NCBI RefSeq assembly: GCF_963169125.1
Contig: NC_084794.1
Span: 226,731,409-226,795,408 of the forward strand
Origin: Humulus lupulus
Taxonomy: Eukaryota > Streptophyta > Magnoliopsida > Rosales > Cannabaceae
Direction of reading: 5' to 3'
DNA length: 64,000 bases
Made by a program: the position numbers and the translations under genes. Under the pieces are notes generated by a model. The model did not search any database. It saw nothing but the letters and a program-made list of their open reading frames with translations, and had not been told where the DNA came from. Positions 44,282 through 57,200 of this stretch are shown here, in pieces (the first letter of the stretch is position 1; each line of letters starts with the position of its first letter).

Positions 44282-46108
44282 CATATAAAATTAAACAAAT
44301 TAATATGAGATAGCCTAAAACATGTTTCTAAAATCGAATTCAAAGAGAAACAAAGAATAGAATACTTACAATATACGCAGCGGAATTAAAGAGTCATTCC
44401 TTCAGTTTCTCTAACTCTTGTATCATCTCTGTCGCAGAGTATTATTAAGAAACTGAACCGATCTTCTATTTTCTTCACAATCTTCCAATGTATCCTTAGA
44501 ACCACCTAGACTAGCGTGGGAAATTCTCAACACATGAGATAGATATAGAGAGAAGAAGAGAAAATAACAAAGAGGCTTAGAAAAGGAATTGTGTTTAGAG
44601 AGAATCTAAGACTATCAGAAAACCAGTGATTAAACTTATCTGTCATCTCAGAAATCTTCACTGATGACTTCTCTATAAGCACTCCTTTTATAGACTCAAT
44701 TAGGCCATTTAATTTAATTAAAAAATCAATAAAATAATAGCCATTTTGAAGCCCTAGGTTGAAATTATCATGGGCTATAGGCCCGTGAAATTTCCCATTT
44801 GATTATAAGCCCATTGGACTTAAAATCAAGGCCTGTATTATTTTCTATTGATTTAATTAATTAAATAATTATTTAAATCCTTTATCAAATTAATTATTTA
44901 TAATTTGAACCTTGATTTAAACTTATTTATTAATTTAGATACCAATTTATCTTAATTAATAAATCTGCCATAATTTCTCTTTTCTTCTCAAAATTACACA
45001 ACTCTGTGAAACTATCCAAAATTGACTTGGTCAACTTTGATAATTCTAATTGATGATTAAATCAATTAATTGAGACTATCTAGATGATTTTATCCAAGGT
45101 ACAATGGGGACCATGGGCCTATGAAATCAAGCTCCAATAAGTTATCATAAATCTAGCAAATAAATTTACTAACTTATTAATTCCTCGTGACTCCACTATA
45201 GACTTGGAATTGCACTCTTGAATTCATAGAACGCTCTATAACAAATATAGATATGCTATTAATTATCCATTGTTACAACCATAATTGTCACTCAATCCTC
45301 TATAGACGGTCTACAATGAGATAGGACTAAAATACCGTTTTACCCCTCATTGTATTTTATCCTTAAAACACTTAGTTCCTTGTAAATGATATTTCAGTAA
45401 ACTAATTTAATTACTGAAATGATATCTCTATCATTTATCACCTTGAACCAAACTAAAAGGAAACCATCGTTTCACTTCTTCATCAGAAACTATAGATGTT
45501 CATATCTATGATTAACACTCCCACTCAATTATACTACCGAGTTCCCAAGATGTAAGTATGGGCTAGTCCGTAGGGTAAGCTGGTAACGAACAAGTCAAAG
45601 AACTCAAATAATACAATCAGTTAGAATACTAACCACTCAGAATTGAGATTGAATTGACCTATGGTCAACTATATGATATGACTAGAATAGATAATAACGA
45701 TATGTTTACTTATCTTATCAACTATCAATATCGGTCCTGTCCGATGTAACAAATACATCCGATCTTATCTACTTTGCTAATGTTATGGAAAGAACATAAC
45801 ACTGTAATGTGTAAGTAGATCATATCGTAGATTGGCAAGTCAGTGTAAATCCTGTGCACTGACTAATCTTAGGACTAACTTATTTTGAACATATAATCAT
45901 ATTTATATTACATTGTGATTACGTCACTATAAATAAGATTAGTTATATGCTCGAGATTTAATAGAAGTTTATATTAAACAAATAATCATGAAAATAATAC
46001 AAGTGAGCAAAGTGATTAACCATGTCCAAAATGATTTCTATTCTTTTATTGATAATAAAATGAGATTACAAAGAATTTGGGTTTTAATTAGGGCATAAAA
46101 CCCCAACA
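44282..46108 (-). repeat. 5' LTR of copia C, inner end altered
   Basis: This aligns with 36780-38583 from attaaacaaattaata onward and ends ccccaaca, followed by the duplication tcttg. The 65 or so bases at the inner end are replaced by filler, so no primer binding site remains. The TATA box is at about 44691-44703. Confidence 0.83.
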
Positions 46109-46113
46109 TCTTG

Positions 46114-46374
46114 TTCCATGGAAAACCTACTTAACGATTTTGACAATCCAAAATTGGTGTGCTAAGCAAAAAGAAACATATATTTTATAAGTAGCATAAT
46201 CAACCACAAGGTTAGAATTAAAAAATAAATTACTTAGGGAGTCGCTCTATTACTATGGTGGTTCAAATTTTCAAATTATTTAAACTACATTATTCACTTA
46301 TCGATATTCTACATGGCATAACCTAGTGAGAACAAAATCCATTCAATGCCTTCATACGCTCTATCAAGGTCAAT
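46114..46374 (-). pseudogene. Ulp1-like gene piece between two insertions
   Basis: A 260-base stretch lies between the end of copia C and the start of element E. Both elements are flanked by pieces of the same minus-strand gene (35667-36600 and 59350-61917), so this should be an inner intron or exon part. One minus-strand frame reads YEGIEWILFSLGYAM before a stop, which I cannot match to a known block with certainty. Confidence 0.4.
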
Positions 46375-48396
46375 TGTAACGCCCTAATTTCTCATAGATT
46401 ACCGAGAACACAACATTGGGTCATAATCGTAAATATTGCTATTTTATTTAATAAAAACTTATAAATAAATACATGGATCGATGATTTTTACAAAAATAAA
46501 ATACTTGTCTTTAACATAAAAATGAGCAAAATTTAAATAAAAATCTAAAATAAATATTCTTTAATAAAAATAGGCCCGTGTGATCTTCCTCGACTATATG
46601 GTCCCCACGAGTACATCACAAATCTCGTAGTCCCCACTTGCCACCGGCCTTTCTGTCCTTAATTGCCTGAAATAACAACATCATAAGGAGTGAGCTTCTA
46701 AGCCCAGTAAGGAAAATACAAAAAAAAGTTAGTCATATAATCAAACTTAACATAAATTCACCAAAGTCATACAAACACAAACCTCTAGATCATATCATAA
46801 CTTAAGTCATAATTCTAAATCATAATCTAAGTCATAAATCATAAATCATACTCGAAGTCATAAGTCATAAGTCATAGGTCATAAGTTATAAGTCACAGAT
46901 CATAGGTCATAAGTCATAACCATAATAAAAAGTCATATATAATAAAAAGATAAGTGTTTATACAGGGGTTGCAATTATACCCTTGACAAAAGTCCGTCAT
47001 ACACCGGACATAGGTTCGTCATAAAGTTTTGGCAACCGAGCCTACCAGACATAGTCTGTCATACATCATTGGACACCTTAGGTCCAGACACACTTACCCC
47101 TTTATTGTACCTGAAATTTTAGGTCATACAAACATAAACTATATCATAAACTACATAAACTAAGTCATAATACTAAACTACCTAATTTTCCTTACCGAAA
47201 ACCAGAATATTGGAGACAAGAGCGGGTTGGGAACTCCTAAAACCAAACATAAGAAAACCATACGTTTCTAAAGATATGAAGTTGAAGGGAAAATCTAAAC
47301 CATCGGGATAGAAACTTATAGAAAACTTTATGTTTCAAAAGAATTGAACACCTAACCAAAAGTCACTATCACAAGTTAGGATTTGAAGAAAAATGAAAGA
47401 ATAATATAAATTATAGTGAACTAAACCTGAAGATAATGTATACCTTGGATAGCTTAGAACCTCGATCTATACCTTGAACACCGAAAATCACACAAAAACT
47501 TACTTCCAAAGTGTTTATAAAAGCTTTAGATTTGAAAGCTTAACCCCAAAACCCTAGTGTTTCTCTCTAGAATAATCTTAGTATCTTGGAGGCTCTGAAC
47601 TGTGTTTGAATGATAAAATGGCTGAGTCAAGGGTTCTATTTATAGAGTTCAAGGAGTGAAACTAACTCCCATTTCAATGAATAAATAAATGATTAAAAAT
47701 GAATAAATTTGAATTACCTATTCAACAGACGCTCAGAACTAGGTAAAAAAACGTTCAGGAACGAGTCAAGGTTGTTGAGGGTTGTTTATAGTTCCGAATT
47801 CTACGAAATTAAAAAATTGGCCACTGGAGCTAATATATCGCCAAGGGTAGGCGATATATTGCCCCTACCATGAACCTGAGGGTTTGTGGTTTCATTTGTG
47901 CGAAGTCGACGTGTTTTCCGTATCAATCATAGGCGATATATCGGCCCTTATAGCTGCGATATATCGGCATACGCTGATAATTCAAGCACGTTTTTGTACA
48001 CTTCAGAATAATTTGAAATTGATTAAAACTTACTTTGACTGAGTAAAATGTGATCCTAACAGGTAAAGGAAAGTTCTAGAGCTTCTAGATCTTTCTTTTA
48101 ATTAAACTATTAATCAAAAATCCTTAATAAACATGCTTGTGACAAGTGTCACACTCTTATATAATCTATCTAAACCTTAGGTTATAATAAATAATATTCT
48201 TAGGACTATATTCATTAATCAAACCTTATGATAAAATTAATATTTCTAAACCATAGGTTAAACTTATAAAATCCATAACTATTTCTACGAGTTTCTAACT
48301 ATATCCCGTCTTTGACCAATGTCCATGAATACTAAAATTCTACAGCTACTACTACTATTACTACTATCTAGCTAAGTAAAATTCTGGGACGCTACA
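46375..48396 (-). repeat. 3' LTR of E
   Basis: 2022 bp, tgtaacgccctaatttc ... gggacgctaca. It is followed inside by the polypurine tract (minus strand aagtaggggagaat, 48397-48410). A TATA box CTATAAATAG lies on the minus strand at 47636-47645. It holds a TCATAAG-type short tandem repeat at 46790-46925 and four CGATATATCG-type dyads at 47833-47968. Confidence 0.87.
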
Positions 48397-48404
48397 ATTC
48401 TCCC

Positions 48405-49800
48405 CTACTTACCAAACATCTCGGGATACCGCTCCCTTATATATTCCACCAATTCCCATGTGGCCTCTCTTTCTGTGCTATTGTTCCACAAGATTTTAAC
48501 CATAGGGACACTTTTGGACCTTAACTCCTTAGTTCCCCGTTCTAGAACGCATACTGGCCGTTCTTCATAACTGAAATCTTGTTTTAACTCTAGAGCCTTG
48601 TAATCGAGCACATGGGATGGATTTGATATATATTTTCTCAACATCGATACAAGAAAAACGTTATGCGTTTCAGCTAATGATGGCGGTAAAGCCAATCGAT
48701 ATGCTACATGCCCTACTTTGTCCAATATCTCAAAAGGACCTATAAATCTCGGGCTTAACTTTCCTTTCTTTCCGAAATGCATAATCCCCTTCATCGGAGA
48801 AACTTTGAGAAAAAATTGATTGCCTACTGAAAACTCAACATTTCGTCTCTTAGCGTCGGCATAACTCTTCTGGCGACTTTGAGTGGCAATCATTCGTTGT
48901 CTTATCTTTTCTACTGCCTCATTTGCTTCTCTTATAGCCTCGGGTCCTAAATATCGTCTTTCACCAACCTCATCCCAATGAAGTGGTGATCGACATTTCC
49001 GTCCATATAGCATCTCATAAGGTGCCATTCCTATCGTTGCCTGATAACTGTTGTTGTAAGAGAATTCTATCAATGGAAGATACTTACTCCATGATCTTGA
49101 GAAATCTAAAGCACATGCCCTCAGCATATCTTCTAATATTTGTATGGTGCGTTCTGACTAACCATCGGTTTGAGGGTGAAATGTCGTACTTAGTTTTAAC
49201 TTAGTGCCCATTGCACGCTGTAGACCTTCCCAGAACTTTGCTGTGAAAACCGATCCTCTATCGGAGACTATCGTCTTTGGAACTCCATGTAGTCCCACTA
49301 TCTCTGCCACGTAAAACTTTGCGTACTACTTAGTTTTATAAACTGTTCTTATTGGCAATAAGTGAGCAGTTTTTGTGAGTCTATCTACTATCACCCAAAC
49401 AGAGTCATGCTGCTTGGTGGTCCTTGGTAATTCTGTCACGAAGTCCATCGATATTTCTTCCCATTTCAAATCGGGAATCTCTAATGGTTGCAAAGTTCCA
49501 ACGGGTCTCTGATGTTCGGCCTTAACTTGTTGACATGTAAGGCATTTTGCTACAAATTCTGCTATGTCTTTCTTCATCCCCAACCACCATTATATTGTCT
49601 TGACATCATTGTACATCTTGGTCGAACCCGGGTGAAGTGAATACGGAGTAGTGTGCACTTCCTTCATAATACTTTCTCTTAATCCTCCACTTTCTGGCAC
49701 ACATACTCGGTTTCTATATCGTAACATGCCTTCTGTTGTCAAGGAGAAATCAACACTCTCTGAGCTTTGTAATGTTGTCTTCATCTTAAGAAGAAACTCA
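48405..49800 (-). pseudogene. Integrase and chromodomain-like tail of E
   Basis: The zinc-binding part (49590-49784 and 49326-49583) contains HTTPYSLHPG and KCLTCQQVKAEHQRP. Catalytic motifs are MDFVTELPR (first Asp), [15 protein letters not shown] (second Asp) and SERTIQILEDMLRA (Glu), all kept. The open frame 48405-49127 (240 codons) runs from the core end through YLPLIEFSYNNSYQATIGMA and GKLSPRFIGPFEILDKVGHV to the tail KSVPMVKILWNNSTEREATW, a chromodomain-like end that in this clade targets chromatin. Stops at 49320, 49586 and near 49160 break it. Confidence 0.88.
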
Positions 49801-49805
49801 TCTTC

Positions 49806-51194
49806 TTATTGTTTCTCCTTTATTTCCTCCATCAGTGTTGACTTGATCATGAGGTCAGCTAGTTGTCCAATTATTAACTCAATTTCGGACCACTTAATAT
49901 CATCTTGCAAGTGTTGAGCTATCCCCTTAAGTGTTGACAATCTCCCGTAACTCCGCCTACTAAGTGCATCTGCCACGACATTAGCCTTTCCCGGATGATA
50001 CAAGATCTCACAATCATAGTCCTTTACTAACTCTAGCCACCTCCGCTGCCTCATATTGAGCTCCTTTTGCGTAAAGAAGTACTTTAGACTTTTGTGGTCC
50101 GAATAGATTTCACACTTTTCTCCGTACAAATAGTGCCTCCAAATCTTTAGAGCGAACACCACCGCTGCTAATTCTAAGTCATGAGTCAGATAGTGTTGTT
50201 CATACTCCTTTAGACGTCTCGAGGCATAGGCGACCACTCTTTCATCTTGCATCAAAACGCATCCAATTCCCTGCTTTGACACGCCACAATACACTACAAA
50301 CTTGCCCTTATCATTTGGGACGCATAGAACTGAGGCTGATATGAGCTTGTCCTTTAATGTTTGGAAGCTTTCTTCGCATTTCTCCGTCCATTCAAATTTC
50401 TGTTGCTTCCGTGTCAAATTCGTTAAGGGTGTAGCTATTCTGGAAAACCCTTCAACAAATCTTGTATAGTATCCTGCCAATCCCAGAAAACTTCTCACCT
50501 CCGTGGCACTCTTGGGTTTGGGCCAGTCCTTCACTGTTTCGATCTTGGCTGGATCTACTTCTACTCCATTTTTACACACAATGTGTCCTAGAAATGCCAC
50601 CTTTTCTAGCCAAAATTCGCATTTCTTAAACTTAGCATATAATTGATGACTTTTGAGTCGCCCTAACGTCAGTCACATGTGCTCTTCATGCTCGTCCTTC
50701 ATCTTTGAGTAGATCAATATGTCACCTATAAACACTACCACGAACTTATCTAGGTAGTCCTTAAATACATGGTTCATAAGATCCATGAACGCTGCTAGTG
50801 CGTTTGTTAAGCAAAAATACATCACCAGAAACTCGTAGTGTCCATATCTAGTCTGAAAAGTTGTCTTTGGAATATCTTCTTCTCGTACTCTTAGCTGATG
50901 ATACCCTGACTGCAAATCTATCTTCGAGAATACTGTCGATCCTTGTAGTTGATCAAAAAGATCGTCTATTCGAGGCAAAGGGTATTTTTTCTTGATCGTC
51001 ACTTTATTCAGTTCTCGATAGTCGATGCACATCCTCATACTCACGTCCTTCTTTTTGACAAAAAGCACTGGTGCTCCCCAAGGAGAATAGCTCGGTCGGA
51101 TGAAACCCTTGTTTAAAAGCTCCGACAGTTGGATCTTTAGCTCATTTAACTCGGTAGGCGCCATTCTATAGGGAGCTTTCGAGATTAGTGCCAT
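49806..51194 (-). pseudogene. Reverse transcriptase and RNase H of E (FIGD active site)
   Basis: 51194 down to 50673 holds [75 protein letters not shown] and the catalytic box [11 protein letters not shown], where the first Asp of FIDD is Gly, so the enzyme is dead. After a stop near 50670, 49806-50600 continues with [28 protein letters not shown] and RNase H ([55 protein letters not shown]). YCG replaces YCD at the first RNase H Asp. Confidence 0.88.
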
Positions 51195-51840
51195 CTATGG
51201 TGCCAATTCTATTTCAAACTCGATTTCCCTATTCGGAGGTAATCCTGGTAGAACTTTAGGAAACACCTCGGGAATTTCACATACAATAGGTACATCCTTT
51301 GGTTCGAGCTACGTCTCTCGTGTTTTTCCTACCACATTAGCTAGAAATGATTGGCAACCACTATTGATTAATCGTTGAGCTTTGAGGGCTGACACTATCG
51401 GTATGCGAGTTCGGGAAACTTCTCCTTTAAAGGTGAACTGCTCTTTGCCTTCTATTTGAAAGTTGACTGCCTTACCCTTACAGTCTATCGTTGCCCCATC
51501 TTTTGCTAACCAGTCCATGCCTAAAATTACATCATAATCTTTAAGGTCTAACTCAATCAAATCTACTAGTAATTATTTTCCTTCGATTCTAACTACAACA
51601 CTACGCACCCCTCTACTAGATAGCATTCTTTCCCCTGAGGGTAACTCCATGACAAACTTATCTCTAAAAAGTTTGCATGGTCTATCTAAGCTATCAATCA
51701 TGCTCATAGAGATAAAAGAATGCGTAGCTCCCGAATCGAATAAAACATTGCATAGTTTACCAAAGATAGTGACCTGACCTGTTACCACTGTATACTAGTT
51801 TCTGCTTCACCTCTAATAAGAGCAAAAACTCTGGCTGTCA
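51195..51840 (-). pseudogene. Protease of E
   Basis: 51573-51788 contains MVTGQVTIFGKLCNVLFDSGATHSF with an intact active site. A stop lies near 51570. 51309-51560 then continues with IELDLKDYDVILGMDWLA and the family end IPIVSALKAQRLI. It is fused to the gag zinc knuckle region upstream. It releases gag and pol products in the intact family. Confidence 0.83.
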
Positions 51841-53000
51841 CAAGCTTGTCATCATTCTTTTGATCCTTCAACTTTGGGAAATCCTTTGTAATGTGTCCTT
51901 TTTCTCAACAATTGAAACAACCTTTTTTCTTATATCGACATTCTCCTTAATGCTTCATCTTGCAGATAGGGCACTAGGGATATTCCACATAGGGCTTCTT
52001 ATTCCCGTTACTCTCTGATGCAGTCTTATTCTTCTTGTCGGCTTTTTAATTTTGACCACCGTCATACTATCATTTGTGGTCGTTCTGGTCATTGTTATTC
52101 TTTTTGGTGTCCCTTCTAGCCGCGCCTTCCTTCCATACCCTTTCTTCAGCCTGCTCAGCTTCCAAGGCTACCTATAATGTTTCCGCATAAGTGGTTATTC
52201 CCCGAATCAGCTTGACATCACAGGCTATCATAGGTTTCAGTCCCTTCATGAATCTTTGAATTCTCAGTGTCTCAGTGGGTACCATGTCCGCCGCGAACTT
52301 AGCCAGCCTATCAAACTTCCTGACATACTCTGTCATAGTCGAATTCCCTTGAGTAAGAGCTATGAATTCGTCCACCCTTGTGGCTAGAATGGCAGGACTG
52401 TAGTACTTCTTGTTGAACACTTGGATAAACTCATCCCAAGTCATAACGTTCACATCTCTAGTCTGCTTCACTATATCCCACCAGATGCGGGCGTCTTTCT
52501 TTAGCAAGCTTGAAGCGCATGAGACTCGATCTTCGTTTCCCAGCCGCATGTGTTCTAATAAGGACTCCACCGATCGAAGCCATTCTTCTGCTTCTATTGG
52601 GTCAGATCCATCGTCAAAATTTGGTGGTTGCTGCTTTCTAAAGCATTCATACATTACCTCGTAGCGAGGTTCTGCCAACTGTAGTAATTGTGCTAGAGGA
52701 ACGACTTGCTGTACCACTTGTTGTTGTTGCCCTAAATTTATTTGGAACTATTCTTCCCTTCTCCTTAGCTTTGCCCTAAGACAGACATTTTTTCTTTCTA
52801 AATTTTCTCGAGTAGCAGCACCTGCCGGATCTTCCACTACATTGGGTGCTTCTGGCACTCCTGGGGCTGCTGGGATTTCTTCATATGTGGGGGTAGCGGC
52901 TACTCCTCTTCCTCGCCCCCTTCCCCTTCCTTGGCCCCTGCCTTGGCCTCTTCCTTGGCCTTTTATTCTTTCAGATCTTCTTGGTTCCTACTCCACGTGT
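51841..53000 (-). pseudogene. Gag of E with Gly-Arg-rich N-terminus
   Basis: The core frame 52172-52717 has RYEVMYECFRKQQPPNFDDG, DPIEAEEWLRSVESLLEHM, DARIWWDIVKQTRDV, EFIQVFNKKYYS and EYVRKFDRLAKF, matching the retrotransposon gag core. Upstream, beyond a TAG near 52748, the frame continues into a repeated GQGRGQGRG / GRGRGRG stretch at about 52900-52965 and another TAG near 52993. Downstream a Cys-containing, Lys-rich zinc-knuckle region (51880-52080) carries stops. The Gly-Arg tract is a likely RNA-binding segment; I cannot fix the start codon. Confidence 0.8.
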
Positions 53001-53730
53001 CTTTTCTGTTTCCCCAAAAGAGAAAAGTTGAAAAAAAAAACTAAGACAAACAAAACAACTAGAGGATACAACTTAGCCTATTGCACTACTGTCTATTAGG
53101 TCCATCTATCTATCAAAACTACAATATAACAATTAAGTCCAACTTGGGTAAATGGGCCTTAACAATTGAATCTTCCATGGAGGAGGGCTGGGTTCAGTAT
53201 ATCGTATCCACTACTAAGGCCCCCTAACTTCCACTTGGACCCAAAAGACAGGAATTTGAACCCTTGCTTTATTAATTGTTATTTGTTTAAATTGGACCCA
53301 ATCTAATAATGCAAAGCAAAAGGGCCTTCACAAATGGGCTAACCCATAAGAGAGGAATTTAAACTTTACACTTTCCATTGAATCCAAAACTCTTAACACT
53401 TACTAAACAATAATAAAAGAAATCAACAGGTTTCATAGAAAAAAAAATTACAAACTAGTGCAAATTTTCTGAAACATAAAAATTTAACGATGTGTTCTTA
53501 TATACATCTAATCCTCCACATCGGATCCATTATCACACTCAGGGTCTGGTATTCTTCTTATAGCTTTAACCTTTCTAACCACACTTGAGTCCATTGGGCT
53601 AATTTATGAAAATAACACAAGAAAAACATTACAAACATATTTAAAAAACAATGTATTCACTTTCTTGGTAACAAGTAGGTCCTTTATAGCTATCGTGTGT
53701 ATTTCGTGGGAACGTTTAGGACCAATATAG
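53001..53730 (-). other. Leader of E between primer site and gag
   Basis: About 730 bases with no open frame. It starts at the primer site (53731-53748) and ends at the Gly-Arg-rich gag start. No hairpin array like that of A- is evident. Confidence 0.55.
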
Positions 53731-53748
53731 CCGTGGGCTCTGAAACCA
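53731..53748 (-). other. Primer binding site of E
   Basis: The minus strand reads tggtttcagagcccacgg, two bases inside the 5' LTR. It fits the initiator tRNA-Met class (tggtatcagagc) with one change. Confidence 0.85.
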
Positions 53749-55316
53749 CCTGTAATGCCCTAATTTCTCATAGATTACCGAAAACACAACATTGGGTCAT
53801 AATCGTAAACATTGCTCTTTTATTTAATAAAAACTTAAAAATAAATACATGGATCCATGGTTTGTACAAAAATAAAATACTTATCTTTAACATAAAAATG
53901 AGCAACATTTAAATAAAAATCTAAAATAAAAATTCTTTAATAAAAATAGGCCTGCATGATCTTCCTCGACTATATGGTCCCCATGAGTACATCACGAAGC
54001 TCTTAGTCCCCACTCGCCACCAACCTTTCTATCCTTAATTGCTTGAAATAACAACATCATAAGGAGTGAGCTTCTAAGCCCAGTAAGGTAAATACAAACA
54101 AAAGTTAGTCATATAATCAAACATAACATAAATTCACCAAATTCATACAAACACAAACCTCTAGATCATATCATAACTTAAGTCATAATTCTAAATCATA
54201 ATCTAAGTCATAAATCATAAATCATACTCTAAGTCATAAGTCATAGGTCATAAGTCATAAGTCATAGAACATAGGTCATAAGTCGTTACTATAATAACAA
54301 GTCAGATATAATAAAAAGATAAGTGTTTATATAGGGGTGACAACTAAACCCCGGACAAAAGTCCATCATACACCGGACATAGGTTTGTCATAAAGTTTTG
54401 GTAATCGAGCCTACTGGACATAGTCCGTCATACATCATTGGACACCTTAGGTCCAGACACACTTACCCCTTTATTGTACCTGAAATGTTAGGTCATACAA
54501 ACATAAACTATATCATAAACTACATAAACTAAGTCATAATACTAAACTACCTAATTTTCCTTAACAAAAACCAGAATATTGGAGACAAGAGCGAGATTGA
54601 GAACTCCTAAAACCAAACATAAGAAAATCATAATTTTCTAAAGATATGAAGTTGAAGAGAAAATCTAAACCATCGGGATAGAAACTTACCGAAAACTTTA
54701 TGTTTCAAAGGAATTGAACACCTAACCAAAAGTCACTATCACAAGTTAGGATTTGAAGAAAAATGAAAGAATAATAGAAATTATAGTGAACTAAACTGAA
54801 GATAATGAATACCTTGGATAGCTTAGAACCTCGATCTATACTTCGAACACCGAAAATCACACAAAAAACTTACTTCCCAAGTGTTTATAAAAGCTTTAGA
54901 TTTGAAAGCTTTAACCCCAAAACCCTAGTGTTTCTCTCTAGAATAATCTTAGCAACTTGGAGGCTGTGAATTGTACTTGAATGATGAATGAAATGGCTGC
55001 GTGAAGGGTCCTATTTATAGAGTTCAAGGAGTGAAACTAATTCCCATTTCAATGAATAAATAAATAATTAAAAATGAATAAATTTGAATTATCTATTCAA
55101 CAGACGCCCAAAACTCGATCAAAAACGTTCAGGAACGAGTCAAGGTTGTTGAGGGTTGTTTCTTGTTCCGAATTCTATGAAATTCAAAAATTGGCCATTG
55201 GAGTCGATATATTGCCTAGGGTAGGCAATATATCGCCCCTACCATGATCCCGAGGGTCCGTGGTTTCGTTTGTGCGAAGTTGACGTGTTTTCCGTATCAA
55301 TCATAGGTGACATATC

Positions 55317-57174
55317 TGTTGGAAAAAGCTTATACAGGATCTTTATTTATTTTCATGTATATCTAATATTAAACAAATTAATACGAGATAGCCTAAAACA
55401 TGTTTCTAAAATTGAATTAAAGAGAAGCAAAGAATAGAATACTTACAGTATATGCAGCGGAATTAAAGAGTCTTTCCTTCAGTTTCTCTAACTCTTGTAT
55501 CCTCTCTGTCGCAAAGTATTATCAAGAAACTGAACCGATCTTATATTTTCTTCACAATCTTCCAATGTATCCTTAGAATCACCTAGACTAGTGTGGGAAA
55601 TTCTCAATACATGAGATAGATATAGAGAGAAGAAGAGGAAATAACAAAGTGGCTTAGAAAAGGACTTGTGTTTAGAGAGAATATAAAACTATCAGAAAAT
55701 CTGACTTGTGGCTTCTCAAACTTTTTTTTTTTTACTTCTCTATAAGCACTCCTTTTATAGACTCAATTAGGCCATTTAATTTAATTAAAAAATAAATAAA
55801 ATAATAGATATTTTGAAGCCCTAGGTCGAAATTATCATGGGCTATAGGCCCGTGAAATTTCCCATTTGATTATAAGCCCATTGGACTTAAAATCAAGGCC
55901 TGTATTATTTTCTATTGATTTAATTAATTAAATAATTATTTAAATCCTTTATCAAATTAATTATTTATAATTTGAACCTTGATTTAAACTTATTTATTAA
56001 TTTAGATACCAATTTATCTTAATTAATAAATCTGCCATAATTTCTCTTTTCTTCTCAAAATTACACAACTCTGTGAAACTATCCAAAATTGACCTGGTCA
56101 ACTTTGATAATTCTAATTGATGATTAAATCAATTAATTAAGACTATCTAGGTGATTTTATCCAAGGTACAATGGGGACCATGGGCCTATGAAATCAAGCT
56201 CCAATAAGTTATCATAAATCTAACAAATAAATTTACTAACTTATTAATTCCTCGTGACTCCACTATAGACTTGGAATTGCACTCTTGAATTCATAGAACG
56301 CTCTATAACAAATATAGATACACTATTAATTATCCATTGTTACAACCATAATTGTCACTCAATCCTCTATAGACGGTCTACAATGAGATAGGACTAAAAT
56401 ACCGTTTTACCCCTCATTGTATTTTATCCTTAAAACACTTAGTTCCTTGTAAATGATATTTCAGTAAACTAATTTAATTACTGAAATGAGATCTCTATCA
56501 TTTAACACCTTGAACCAAACTAAAAGGAAACAATCATTTCACTTCTTCATAAGAAGCTATAGATGTTCATATCTATGATTAACACTCCCACTCAATTATA
56601 CTACCGAGTTCCCAAGATGTAAGTATGGGCTAGTCCGTAGGGTAAGCTGGTAACGAACAAGTCAAAGAACTCAAATAATACAATCAATTAGAATACTAAC
56701 CACTCAGAATTGAGATTGAATTGACCTATGGTCAACTATATGATATGACTAGAATAGATAATAACGGTATGTTTACTTATCTTATCAACTATCAATATCG
56801 GTCCTGTCCGATGTAACAAATACATCCGATCTTATCTACTTTGTTAATGTTCTGGAAAGAACATAACACTGTAATGTGTAAGTAGATCATATCGTAGATT
56901 GGCAAGTCAGTGTAAATCATGTGCACTGACTAATCTTAGGACTAACTTATTTTGAACATAAAATCATATTTATATTCCACTGTGATTACGTCACTATAAA
57001 TAAGATTTGCTATATGCTCGGGATTTAATAGAAGTTTATATTAAACAAATAATCATAAAAATAAAACATGTGAGCAAAGTGATTAACCAAGTCAAAAAAT
57101 GATTTATATTCTTTTATTGGTAATAAAATGAGATTACAAAGAATTTGGGTTTTAATTAGGGCATAAAACCCCAA
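55317..57174 (-). repeat. 3' LTR of copia C3
   Basis: It aligns with 36714-38583 throughout and starts tgttggaaaaagc. The TATA box is at 55751-55760. The next inner bases give the same polypurine tract (gtgggagttttttgggg on the minus strand). A T-run at 55721-55731 interrupts the region near the TATA box. Confidence 0.87.
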
Positions 57175-57200
57175 AAAACTCCCACTTGCACTAATTGAAA

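Larger units (their letters stand above)
36714..46108 (-). mobile_element. Copia element C (Tnt1/Tork-like), nested in Ulp1 gene
   Basis: LTRs at 36714-38583 and about 44282-46108 have the perfect flanking duplication tcttg (36709-36713 and 46109-46113). The internal part keeps only the RT and RNase H half of pol (38609-40326). The gag to integrase part is gone, replaced by a truncated copy of another copia element (D, 40327-44190). By eye the two LTRs are about 97 percent identical over sampled stretches, so this is younger than the left-hand elements. Confidence 0.87.
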
